From: Piscicola geometra
Lineage: Eukaryota > Annelida > Clitellata > Hirudinida > Piscicolidae
DNA length: 64,000 nucleotides
Reading direction: 5' to 3'
NCBI GenBank assembly: GCA_943735955.1
Contig: OX030957.1
Coordinates: forward strand, 12,025,017 to 12,089,016
The notes beneath the pieces are model-generated. The model was not told where the DNA came from, made no database searches, and saw nothing but the letters and a program-made list of their open reading frames with translations. The position numbers and the translations under genes were made by a program. Positions 1-10,500 of this stretch are shown in pieces; the stretch's first letter is position 1; the number at the start of each line of letters is the position of its first letter.

Positions 1-79
1 GAACACCAAAAATTCTATTTTGAGCAACTGGGTACTCAAGATGGAATGCTCTGTTCCCTAAGATGAATATATATTGTTT

Positions 80-272
80 TCAATAAAAAATGTCTTTTAA
101 AAGTTGTATTTAATAAAAAATGCCAATTAAAAATGGTATTTAATGAAAAATGTCATTTAAAATTGTATTTAATAAAAAATATCATTTAAAAGTTGTATTT
201 CATAAAAAATGTGTTTTAAAAGTTGTGTTTGATGAAAAATTTCATTTAAAAGTTGTCTTTATTGTCAACATT
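80..272 (+). repeat. 30-bp tandem repeat, about six units
   Basis: About six diverged units of roughly 30 bases, each with the core TTGTATTTAATAAAAAATG followed by a TCATTTAAAA-like tail. They sit just upstream of the LINE A remnant and are repeated at 10188-10380 in copy 2. No coding potential is seen in positions 1-335. Confidence 0.8.
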
Positions 273-335
273 ATTTTTGTTCTCTTAAGAACTACACCAG
301 TTTGTATTTAAATTTGAATATTCATTTAATAAAAT

Positions 336-381
336 GAAAGAATAGCAGCAAGATATGAGCTCGCTTTTCATCGGTATGCTG
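336..381 (+). mobile_element. 46-bp scrap of LINE B reverse transcriptase joined to LINE A
   Basis: The segment GAAAGAATAGCAGCAAGATA followed by GAGCTCGCTTTTCATCGGTA closely matches LINE B at about 6963-7010, the part coding for residues just before the YADD motif (ERIAARHELAFHQYA in LINE B). It is fused within a few bases to the truncated 5' end of LINE A, which starts in its endonuclease domain. The scrap is too short to function. The arrangement suggests a chimeric reverse transcript or an insertion into a LINE B copy. Confidence 0.7.
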
Positions 382-392
382 GTCTCTTAATC

Positions 393-2880
393 ATTGTTTA
401 TAGACCACCAAATACAGATCCATTACTTTTTAATGATGCACTCACTAAAACATTAAGAAATAAATCGATAAAAAATAATTTAATATATATCCTTGGGGAT
501 TTCAATATTAATATATTAAATAGTGATTTTAATAATATATCAAATGATTTTACCAATTTGATGTCATCATTCAACTTTATCCCACTCATCACTCACCCAA
601 CTAGAGTCACTTCATATTCCAGCACGCTTATCGACAATATATACACAAACAACCTACAACTACACAAGTCTAATGTTCTTTCAAACGATTTATCCGACCA
701 CTATCCTATCTGCACCTTTTCGAAACTACAATTTTTTTAAAAATCTTTCACCCCAAAAAATAATTTCGTATTTTCAGATAGGAATATTTTCAAATTAACT
801 AGTTTTTTGTTATCCAATGATTGGAGCAAGGTTTTGTCTTCTGACGACATAGATTTTGTCACAAATCACTTCATCGAAACAATACAAAGTGGTCTAACTA
901 CTCATTGTCAACATAGAAACAGACCAAATACTTGCTTGCGTAAACAAGCTTGGCTGACAAAAGATCTTTTATTTTCTTTAAAACACAAAAACAAGTTGTA
1001 TAAAAAATGTATTAGCTCTCCAACTGATCCCAATATAATTACTTATAAAACTTATAAAAACTTATTTCATTCTCTTTGCAGAATTTCTACAAATAAATAC
1101 AATAAAGAAGAATTCATTAAGCATAAACATAATATTAAGAAAACATGGGATTTAATAAAATATCATTTAAATAACTACAATAAACAAAATAATATTACAT
1201 TAAAAATAAACAATGAAATAATTACGGACAAATCTTCTATCGCAACTATTTTTTATAGTCAGTTTGCTGCTTCTTCTGAAAACAAAAATAATCATATTAC
1301 AAAATCATACCTGAATAAAAGTCCACAAAATTCTTTTTTTCTCTTAGAAACAGACTTCATTGAGGTAAGCTCTATCATTAAAACCATTTCAAATACATCT
1401 AGCTGTGGCGATGACCAAATTTCTAATAAACTTTTAAAGAAAATTTCACCAAATATATTAATTCCACTTACACATCTAATTAACGTATCTCTTAAAACAG
1501 GTTCATTTCCTTCTCTTTTTAAATTATCCAAAATTATTCCAATACATAAAAATGGTTTAGCAAATGATTCGAACAATTATAGACCCATATCACTATTATC
1601 TTCTATATCAAAAATGTTAGAAAAAATTGTTTTTAATCGACTTAATAATTTCATAGAAAACGAAAATATTCTATCACCTAGCCAATACGGTTTCACAAAA
1701 GGCAGTTCTACGGAACTAGCCATTTTGGATGTTGTGCATCATGTTGCTACTGGTATTGATTCTCGCTTACACACATTAAGTATTTTCATTGATTTTTTCA
1801 AAGGCATTTGATACCATTAACCATTCTATCTTGCTTGATAAATTGTTTCATTATGGAATACGTGGAACATGTCACAAATGGTTTTGTGAATATTTAGGAA
1901 ATCGTTCCCAATATGTATACATTGATGGTGTAACATCTAACACACTAAAGATTAACACTGGTGTACCGCAAGGATCTATTTTAAGACCTTTGTTATTTAA
2001 CATTTATGTTAATGATTTAATGAATCTTTCCGAAATTGGCAAATTTGTCCTTTATGCTGACGACACTACAGTATTGTTCCAAGACAAAAATGTTAATAAT
2101 CTTATTTTAAAAGCAAATACTTTTCTTAGTTAGTTACATCAATGGACAATTGACAACCAACTCAAAATCAACTATGCAAAAACATGCAGCATTCTTTTTG
2201 GCCTTAAAATAAAAACAAACATTATTAATTTTACACTTACAATTGATTCTTATATTATAGAGAGAGTCGATTATACAAAATTCTTAGGTATTTATATAAC
2301 CAGTAATCTTTTCTTGGAATGAACGTATATATCAAAAAAACTTTCAAAAAATATTGGTATTTTACATAAACTTAAACACAATTTACCATCTCATATAATT
2401 AAGTTACTCTATTCTACTTTAATTCTACCTTACTTGACCTATTGTCTCCCTTTATGGGGACTTGCTTGCAAAACTCATTTACATCCTTTAAATGTTATAC
2501 AAAATAATTTTCTTAGAATCCTGTTTAAATTACACTCTCATGACCACATATCTTATCTGTATCTTCCAGCTCAAATTTTACCAATCAATCAGTTATACAT
2601 CTTTAAAACCTATATTCTTTTTCATAAACTTATAATAAAAAACACATCCTCCTATTTTACACATTTAATACATTCCTTCACATCCAACTGCACACGAACA
2701 TTGAGAATTAAGTCTGACTACTACTTACAAACACCAAGAACCAATTTCTATCTGAATAGTCCAATCTATGCAGGGCTCCAACTCTGGAACAGATTGCCAT
2801 TGAATTTGAAGAATATACAGCAAACCCTTAATTTTAAGAAAATAATTAAACCACTTATAATTTCTTTTGTAAATCAATGA
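393..2880 (+). pseudogene. LINE A: 5'-truncated non-LTR retrotransposon ORF2 (CR1/Jockey group), decayed
   Basis: The reading frame starts inside an APE-type endonuclease domain: GDFNIN and SDHYPI carry the catalytic Asn and the Asp-His pair. It continues into a reverse transcriptase with YRPISLLSSISKMLEK, QYGFTKGSS, FSKAFDTINHS, GVPQGSIL and YADDTTVL, and ends with the conserved LWNRLPLNLK tail. Endonuclease and RT are in one frame except for TAA at 738-740. An extra T in the T run near 1793-1798 shifts the frame, and TAG at 2131 and TGA at 2320 interrupt the remainder. The first half of the endonuclease and any ORF1 are absent, as expected from 5' truncation during target-primed reverse transcription. 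It cannot encode a working enzyme. The 3' UTR runs to about 3030 and ends in the CTA array. Confidence 0.93.
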
Positions 2881-3028
2881 AAACATTTGTTATTATTAAC
2901 AATTCTTTTAATTTGTGAATTTAATTAATAAGTTCATATATTATTTTATTTTTCTAAGAGATCATACAAGCATTTATTTGCTTCGATTTCTCAATTTATT
3001 TGTTTGCAAATAAACGAATTATTGTTGT

Positions 3029-3870
<842 letters not shown>

Positions 3871-4235
3871 CGGATGTAGGATTGAAAAGCCTCTCGGAGA
3901 AAAAGCCTTCGGATAAAATACCTCCTACAAAAAGCCTCCCGTAAAAAAACCACTTGGAGAAAAAGTCTCTTTTTTGATATTTTTGTATAAATAAAACGGA
4001 CTTTTTATATAAAAAACTAGTTTTTTAAATAAATTCGTGTGAAAATTTTAAATAAATAAAACAAACTATATTTTTTTAAAATTACATAATTAAAGCGAAT
4101 TGCAATTATAACTATAACGGACTTTATTTTATTAATAGATTTTTTTACAATTTTAAATAAATAAAACGGACTATATTTTTTTAAATACATAATTAAAACG
4201 AACTTTAATTTATTAAATACAATACAAATTATTGG

Positions 4236-4345
4236 TAAACGGATAAAAAGTCTTCAGGATAAAAAGTCTTTAGGATAAGAAGTCTTCAGGATAAAAAGTC
4301 TTCAGAATAAAAAGTCTTTAGGATAAAAAGTTTTCAAGAAAAAAA
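4236..4345 (+). repeat. 16-bp array GGATAAAAAGTCTTCA (left foldback arm)
   Basis: About seven diverged 16-bp units on the plus strand, facing a larger array of the reverse complement at 4740-4945. The loop between them (4346-4739) holds two tandem copies of a roughly 165-bp unit beginning near TACGTGATCCTTAAAACT; related sequence recurs at 48885-49145. Confidence 0.88.
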
Positions 4346-4739
4346 TCTTCTAAAAAGTAAATTTTACGGAAAAATACGTGATTAATACGTGATCCTTAAA
4401 ACTTAAAGAATGAAATGTGATACTTTTATCTAATTTTTGCTATATTTTTTTGGTTCAATCCCGAAATAGCATTTGAATAAATTTGACTTGGCTGTTGTTG
4501 TTTCGTCACTTCAACCATAAGGAAATAATGTTTAAGGAAGAATACGTAATCCTTAAAACTAAAAAATTGAAATTTCATACTTTTATCTAATGTTTGCTCA
4601 ATTTTTTTTTCAATCTGGAAAAAGCATTTGAATGAATTTGACTTGGTTGTTTTTGATTCTTCATTTTAATCTTTAGGTTTTCCGCTGGTTCTCAATCGTG
4701 ATTAATTTTCCTTAAAAATTAATTTTTTGAAAATTTTTA

Positions 4740-4958
4740 TCATGAAGACTTTTATCCTGAAGACTTTTTATTCTGAAGACTTTTTATCCTGAAGACTTTT
4801 TATCCTGAAGACTTTTTATTCTGAAGACTTTTTATCCTGAAGACTTTTTATTCTGAAGGTTTTTTATCCTGAAGACTTTTTATCCTGAAGACTTTTATTC
4901 TGATGACTTTTTATCCTGAAGACTTTTTATCCGTTTACCAATAATTTGTATTTTATTT
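4740..4958 (-). repeat. 16-bp array TTTTTATCCTGAAGAC (right foldback arm)
   Basis: About thirteen 16-bp units, the reverse complement of the left-arm array, ending in TATCCGTTTACCAATAATTT, which pairs with the left-arm start. The unit is close to the TTTTTATCCTTAAGAC unit that forms the 660-bp array at 61549-62210. Confidence 0.88.
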
Positions 4959-4962
4959 GATA

Positions 4963-5775
4963 AATCGGGCGCATTGTTCAATTCTCCTTAAATTTTACAT
5001 CTTAAATCTCTGGTGCATCCATCGGATTGATAGTTATAAGAAGAATAAACAACGCCATTTTAGAAAATGTCGGATGTAAACAAAGTCGTTTTAAACTGTT
5101 TATCAAATATAGTTGTAGAGAAAATTTCGGGGTTAAATAATAATTTCAAAACGATCGATAATAATTTTAAAACGAATAAAGTTGTTTTGAATCTTGACTT
5201 GAATCTATTGTCCGAGGAATCTACCGAGAAATCTACTTCTAATGAGCTTGATTCAAGATTTTTTTCTAACAAATTTATGAGTAAATTAAAAAATTTATTT
5301 AAAAAGTAATATATAAAAAATTTATAAAGATTCACTTCAACTTACTTGAGTCAACATATATTGGTCTTATTTTAGGATCTCCCATTATCAAAATCGTCTT
5401 ATTTAATCATGAACTAAAACTAAAAGCAAATAGGCTATAACTTATTTAGAATAAACTAAATAAAATAATATAATTATTATAGTAATTACTTTATATAATT
5501 ATAATAAGTAATTACTAAAACCCATTCTTACTTACTACTTTTGATAGCTAGCCTACATAATAACCTACATAGTTTTGATTGGATGTAGTTCTATTTATAC
5601 ATCAATAAATCTTATCAATCCGTCTTTGTTTATAATTGATGAAATGTACATCGAGCTATGTAGTGAAGAATTAAACAACGTCGTTCACGACACACCCGGA
5701 TGAATTAATCAACGCTCAAAACGCATTGGATGTACCGATTGTTTCCATCAAATGAATAAAACAATGCGCCCATCG
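4963..5775. mobile_element. Nested inverted-repeat element carrying a small ORF
   Basis: AAATCGGGCGCATTGTTCAA at the left is matched in reverse by AACAATGCGCCCATCG near 5755-5770. Inside these, GGTGCATCCATCGG is matched in reverse by GGATGTACCGATTG. The segment interrupts the right arm of the foldback element, so it is probably a later insertion or an internal module. It contains the 80-codon ORF at 5067-5309 and otherwise AT-rich sequence. Confidence 0.5.
5067..5309 (+). CDS. Small ORF, 80 codons, unknown
   Basis: ATG-initiated ORF rich in Asn, Lys, Leu and Ser with a basic C-terminus (KLKNLFKK). No signal peptide, transmembrane segment or recognised motif is seen. It contains two similar stretches (NNNFKT and NNFKTNK). 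It is intact in both copies of the duplication (also 15186-15428), but the copies are too similar for that to show selection. It lies inside an inverted-repeat element within a foldback, so it may be a transposon-borne ORF or chance. An AT-rich sequence would not readily keep 80 codons open, yet no partner gene is nearby. Confidence 0.25.
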   Translation: MSDVNKVVLNCLSNIVVEKISGLNNNFKTIDNNFKTNKVVLNLDLNLLSEESTEKSTSNELDSRFFSNKFMSKLKNLFKK

Positions 5776-5784
5776 TTTTAGTTA

Positions 5785-5851
5785 TGTCTTGAAGCCCGTC
5801 CGGGTTTACGCCACGTTAATAATACTCGTCGTTGTATTGTATTGTATTGTA
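5785..5851 (+). mobile_element. 3' terminus of a LINE B-family element
   Basis: GAAGCCCGTCCGGGTTTACG followed by CCACGTTAATAATACTCGTC and a TTGTATTGTATTGT tail. This nearly equals the 3' end of LINE B at 8204-8268. It is a severely truncated insertion: only the last ~70 bases and the pentamer tail remain. Confidence 0.8.
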
Positions 5852-6117
5852 TGTATTTTTTAAAAAAATAGTCCGTTTTATTTATTTAAAATTGTGAAAC
5901 GAATCTATAAAAAAATAAAGTCCGTTATAATTAAAATTATAGTTTGTTTTAATTATTTAATTTTTTAAAAGTATAGTCCGTTTTATTCATTTAAAAATTG
6001 TGAAACGAATCTATAAAAAATCCGTTTTTTATTTAAAAAGTCCGTTTTTTAAATATTAAAATATTAACAAGGAGACTTTTTCTCCGAGAGGCTTTTTCTC
6101 CAAGAGGTATTTTTTCC

Positions 6118-7847
6118 GGGGCATCGCGGGCAGAAGTAAGACGTCGTCAGTCTCAGGCATCTGTGCTGATGACTATCACGCACACCTCACAGAGAAAGTT
6201 GCGTCGGCGAGAAGATCAATCAATGCCCAAGATGACCCAACATTTTCATTCTGCGAGCACGGGCTCAGTTTGAATAGGTTCAGCATAGTCGACGAAGAAG
6301 AAGTAGTTAGGGCTATTCAAGGGCTTCCGAATTAGCAGTGCTCGAATGACCCGGTTCCTACATGGCTGTTGAAAGAGATATCTGGAATAATTGCTCCTTT
6401 TTTAGTGAGCTTATTCAACAGGTCTTTTTCGGCAGGCAGGGTTCCGAAGTCTTTCAAGTCGGCCTACATCACGCCACTGCTCAAGAAGCCAAGTCTTAAA
6501 CTCACTGAAACTTCGTCGTACAGGCCTATTTCAAACTTGAGGGTGTTGTCCAAACTCATGGAAAGATTAGTTCTCCACAGAGTAGTCAACTACCTTGCAG
6601 AATTTCATCTTTTCCCTCCCTTGCATTCAGCCTACCGTCGTCATCATTCGACAGAAACTGCCATAACCAAAGTCTTTTCAGACATCGTTAGGGCAGCAGA
6701 TGACGGTAAGCTTACATTGTTAGTTTTGCTTGATCTATCGGCAGCTTTCGATCTGGTAGATCACACAACACTGCTCCGAAGACTGCACATCTCCTATGGT
6801 TTCTTTGACTCTGCGTTAGAATGGTTTAGGGACTACTTAAATGACAGATGTTTTGACATCCGCTGTAGTGGGACAAAATCGACAATGTCGGTTTCCGCCG
6901 TAGGAGTCCCCCAAGGTTCAGTCCTTTGTCCTTTACTGTTCTCTTTGTACACTGGAGATTTGGAAAGAATAGCAGCTAGACATGAGCTCGCTTTTCATCA
7001 GTACGCTGATGACACCCAGATTTACGGTCATTGCATTAAAGGTCATCAGGCTGACCTGCAAGAAAGGGTGTCATCATGCATTGATGAAATTGCTGCTTGG
7101 ATGGGTACCAATCAACTGAAACTTAACTTCAGCAAAACTGAAGTTATCTGGCTCTCATCCCGTCGAAACTCTACTCACACTCCCAAAGATCCAGTTCGCA
7201 TTTGTCAGAACGAGATAATTCCTTCCGATAGTGTCAGAAACCTAGGAGTTTATCTCGACAAAGACCTCACCATGACGACACACATCAACAAGATGACTCA
7301 AATCTGCTTTGCTTCTTTACGCCAAATACGATCCCTAAGATAGTTATTGACCAAGGACTCACTGAGAACATTGGCTTCTGCTTTGGTTCTCAGTCGAATT
7401 GACTATGGCAATATCATTCTTACTGGGTTGCCAATGACGCAGCTGCAGAAAATTCAGTCTATAATCAACACCACAGCTAGGCTCATAACAGGTGCTAGAA
7501 AGTATGATCACATCAGCCCTGTTCTCAAGGAGCTTCACTGGCTTCGTGTTGAAAGTAGAATTGAATACAAAAACATCTTGTTAATGCACAAGTGTCTGTC
7601 TAATGAGTGCCCAGATTATTTGTCGAGTAGCATTGTCATGAGAGCAAGTCTTCCCCAGAAGGAAAGACTCAGGTCTGCTAGGTCAAGAGATGTAGTTCCA
7701 CAGAGCTTCAAACTCAAGTATGCAGGTGCAAGAAGCTTTTTTGTTGCAGTGCCGACTCTTTGGAATAGTCTTCCCAATAGACTCAAATCCCCGAGCTCGA
7801 CCGTGACATTCAGCCGTTTCTTGAAAACGTACTTGTTCGACCGATAA
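6118..7847 (+). pseudogene. LINE B: CR1/L2-type reverse transcriptase, two in-frame stops
   Basis: One frame from about 6190 to 7847 carries the linker before RT (NDPVPTWLLKE), RT blocks YRPISNLRVLSKLMERL, SAYRRHHSTETA, LLDLSAAFDLVDH, GVPQGSVL and YADDTQIY, then LNFSKTEVIW, LGVYLDKDL, the thumb-like LSRIDYGN and the terminal LWNSLPNRLK. LSAAFD-VDH is typical of the CR1/L2 lineage. Endonuclease and ORF1 are missing (5' truncation). In-frame TAG codons at 6333-6335 and 7341-7343 split it into blocks of 324 and 166 codons. Otherwise the frame is remarkably clean and GC-richer than its surroundings, so the insertion is fairly young. It interrupts the right end of the foldback element. Confidence 0.93.
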
Positions 7848-8268
7848 CAATAACTTACAAATTTAATGATCATTTTTCATCAATCAATTTTTTGCTTCCC
7901 AATTCCATTCTTTTTATATTTATACTAATGGTCAATAATAATTGTAAAATATTTTCTTAAATTTTCTTAAATTTTTTGTTATTATCATTTCACTTTCAAT
8001 CTTTAAAAAAAATAAATATTTAGTCTATTTAAAAAAAATAAAGATAAAAATATATATATATATGTGTTTATTTATGTGCATATGTATGTATATGAATATA
8101 TAAATGATTTTATTGTTACATTTCAATAACTTACTTTTCCTATACTTTTCATTTATTCATCTATCATTAATATTATTATCAAATTTCCATAACCAAGTGG
8201 TCTCGAAGCCCGTCCGGGTTTACGCCACGGTAATAATACTCGTCGTTGTATTGTATTGTATTGTATTT
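7848..8268 (+). mobile_element. LINE B 3' UTR and (TTGTA)n tail
   Basis: Non-coding tail of LINE B. AT-rich to about 8190, then GAAGCCCGTCCGGGTTTACG and a terminal TCGTTGTATTGTATTGTATT pentamer array, the structure of a CR1-lineage 3' end. The same terminus appears alone at 5785-5851, and a diverged relative lies at 32317-32370. Confidence 0.8.
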
Positions 8269-8330
8269 TGTAGAAGGTATTTTATCCGAAGGCTTTTTGT
8301 CCGTTCCCCCTACTACTACTAGTCTTTTTG
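8269..8330. repeat. Displaced end of the foldback plus residual CTA units
   Basis: GTAGAAGGTATTTTATCCGA and AGGCTTTTTGTCC are the reverse complement of the foldback's left outer arm at about 3893-3930. They are followed at 8308 by TACTACTACTAG and TCTTTTTGGCACACTG. The last motif also follows the TAC array at 33998, so the foldback and then LINE B appear to have inserted into a CTA array with this flank. Confidence 0.6.
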
Positions 8331-8374
8331 GCACACTGTTTTTCTTCTCGGTCTTACGATTCATATACAGTGTT

Positions 8375-8790
8375 TATCTAAGCAAGGATATCTAGAATTC
8401 CAGATGTTTGTATATGTCATTCGAACAATTAGTCTTAGGACATTCATAAATCAATCAACTACGATATCTAATAGATATCTAATTGAGATGAGAATCGAAC
8501 CCGAACTTAATAGCTCGCATTTGATTGAGGATATCCTTACTTTTAACAATGAATTTTTGTAAACAAATGTTGTTTTTTTTAAATTAGCTTAAAAAAAGTT
8601 TTTCAAAATATCATCATTGAAAGTATGCCACTTAACCTAATTTCAATACATACGCTGTTGTTCCAGATGCTTGTATATGTTATTCGAGTCTAGTGACACC
8701 CATAAATCAGTCAAGCACGATATCTACTAGAGATGAGAATCGAACCAAAACTTAATAGTTCGAGTTTGATTGAGGATACAGATATATCAG
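8375..8790. repeat. Two diverged copies of a dispersed repeat
   Basis: Segments at about 8380-8545 and 8660-8790 share CCAGATG-TTGTATATGT-ATTCGA, then CATAAATCA-TCAA--ACGATATCTA, then GAGATGAGAATCGAACC and TTTGATTGAGGATA. A reverse-complement copy lies inside the hAT MITE at 57270-57600, and a shorter relative follows the TAC array at 34015. No protein is encoded. Confidence 0.65.
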
Positions 8791-8852
8791 ATAAACTACA
8801 TAAAAATTTCGGGTTCGATGAGATGCTTTTTGCTTGACGTTAGAACCTCGAA

Positions 8853-9185
8853 ATGCAGGTTTTTTCTCAGCAGTGGATATTCTTAAGTATCTGCAGGGAA
8901 AAGAAAGAGACCTTCATGTATGCAGTGCCTGATCGAATGGCCAACACCCTGCTGAAAACGATCGAGGCCTGCATCGCTCCAGGTTCAATTATTCTCTCTG
9001 ATATGTGGAAATCATATCAGGAAATTGAAGGACTACTAGGAATGTCTTGCACCCATCTCACTGTCAACCACAGAGCCAACTTTGTTGACCCGGTCGAAGC
9101 ATCCCATACCCAGACAGTTGAAAGTCTATGGATCAATGTTTAGTAGAGTTCTTGTGGAACAAAAACAATAACCTATTTTTTACAA
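8853..9185 (+). pseudogene. Merlin (IS1595/ISXO2-type DDE) transposase, C-terminal remnant
   Basis: The frame reads GFYAV-like YAVPDRMANTLLKTIEACIA, then IILSDMWKSY with the second catalytic Asp, then HLTVNHRANFVDP and HTQTVESLW with the catalytic Glu. These are landmarks of the Merlin superfamily (IS1016/IS1595-like). The N-terminal part with the first Asp is missing. After ESLW the frame stops; a trace of the normal C-terminus (EFLWNKNNN) follows beyond TAG TAG, so the linking stretch is deleted. A second, longer but broken copy lies at 37200-37775. Identical sequence recurs at 18973-19305. Confidence 0.85.
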
Positions 9186-9239
9186 TTTCGAACGACATTA
9201 GCAAACTTTTTTTCTCAATAATATTTTTATTTTATGATT

Positions 9240-9695
9240 TTAAACTCCTTAACGGACACTTATGAAAGTGATAGTGGCTATAAAAAAATGCCAATAATTT
9301 CCCAAAGTTTTGACCAGAATGAATAAAATGATCTACTCAAAAAACTCAACTTTTCAAAAGAAGCATAATGATTTAGTTTAATGTAAATTAAATTTAATGT
9401 ATTGGAAAAAGAATTTAAAATAATTTTTACCGTAAAAGTAGGGGGGCATAAGTAGGCAAAAACCGAAAAATTGAAAATTCTTTACGTTCACTTGGAATAT
9501 GGTTCAGTAGGTTATTTCATGAATATTTAATATTGGAAGTTAGTACTTTTGATGAACCCCTCCCACACCCAAAAAACTAAATCGAAGATATAGGCTTAAG
9601 CCTCAGCGTTTTTAAGTAAAAAGAAATCATTAGATAATTTAATTTACTCAATTTTTACGATAATTAGATTACTTAATATAATATTATATTATTTT
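9240..9695 (+). mobile_element. Repeat R, partial copy (ends at the duplication border)
   Basis: Begins with a decayed coding tail (CGGACACTTATGAAAGTGAT to GACCAGAATGAATAAAATGA) homologous to the terminal exon at 27277-27389. It is followed by untranslated sequence including CACTTGGAATATGGTTCAGT, CATGAATATTTAATATTGGA and GAACCCCTCCCACACCC. It breaks off at about 9695, where copy 2 continues into the rest of R. Other copies: 19360-20560, 24740-25770 (inverted) and 27277-27752. The family is not recognised. Confidence 0.7.
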
Positions 9696-10108
9696 AGTTT
9701 TTGAAAGTATATACATTTAACCGTAAACGAAAAACTTACTTGCTTATAATTTACCCAATTTCGTTCATCCATGGAGTCGACGAGGACCACTCATTTGGAG
9801 GGTGTTGTGAATGAAGTATTAAACGAAAGAATCTGATTTTCTTTTACTGGAATCAACAAAACAGTGCTTCATATGTTTTACAAACAATCTGTGTCCTGGT
9901 CGGTCAGTTTTGCCGCAATAAATACTAGCTTGATAGGGGGATGTTGCAAAAGTCGGAACGATTTTTGAACGTAGCCTCATAGCTCAATTGCATAAGAAAT
10001 AATTTATATTCAAATTTATCCAGCCATTATATTGCTACCTTGTCTAGTTATGTGAACTCAAACATAAGACTAGATAAAAAGAAACACAAGTTTTTTTACT
10101 TCATTCAT
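9696..10108. other. Spacer between the two large duplicates
   Basis: These 413 bases lie between the end of homology in copy 1 and the start of copy 2 and have no match to the right of copy 2. They may be the left border of the unit, lost before the window start, or the true junction. A short motif (GATGTTGCAAAAGTCGGAAC near 9950) resembles GGTTGCACAAGATGGAACAA at 40789. No gene is seen. Confidence 0.6.
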
Positions 10109-10443
10109 GAACACCAAAAATTCTATTTTGAGCAACTGGGTACTCAAGATGGAATGCTCTGTTCCCTAAGATGAATATATATTGTTTTCAATAAAAAATG
10201 TCTTTTAAAAGTTGTATTTAATAAAAAATGCCAATTAAAAATGGTATTTAATGAAAAATGTCATTTAAAATTGTATTTAATAAAAAATATCATTTAAAAG
10301 TTGTATTTCATAAAAAATGTGTTTTAAAAGTTGTGTTTGATGAAAAATTTCATTTAAAAGTTGTCTTTATTGTCAACATTATTTTTGTTCTCTTAAGAAC
10401 TACACCAGTTTGTATTTAAATTTGAATATTCATTTAATAAAAT

Positions 10444-10489
10444 GAAAGAATAGCAGCAAGATATGAGCTCGCTTTTCATCGGTATGCTG
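10444..10489 (+). mobile_element. LINE B scrap fused to LINE A (copy 2)
   Basis: Same 46-bp chimeric segment as at 336-381; the fusion predates the large duplication. Confidence 0.7.
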
Positions 10490-10500
10490 GTCTCTTAATC

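Larger units (their letters stand above)
3876..6113. mobile_element. Foldback element with long complex inverted arms
   Basis: The left arm (3876-4345) contains CCTCTCGGAGAAAAAGCC, several AAACGGACT blocks, then AATTATTGGTAAACGGATAA and a GGATAAAAAGTCTTCA array. The right side holds the reverse complement in two parts: 4740-4965 (TTTTTATCCTGAAGAC array, then TATCCGTTTACCAATAATTT) and 5852-6113 (AGTCCGTTTT blocks, then CTCCGAGAGGCTTTTTCTCC). The two parts are separated by a nested element (4963-5775) and a LINE B 3' scrap. The outermost right end appears displaced to 8269-8305 by LINE B. No transposase is visible. It sits within CTA-repeat DNA, since CTA units reappear at 8308. It resembles foldback transposons with modular arms; the name is inferred from structure. 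Confidence 0.75.

Noticed and set aside
1292..1576. 94-codon minus-strand ORF (also 11400-11684)
   Set aside because: Antisense shadow of the LINE A reverse transcriptase.
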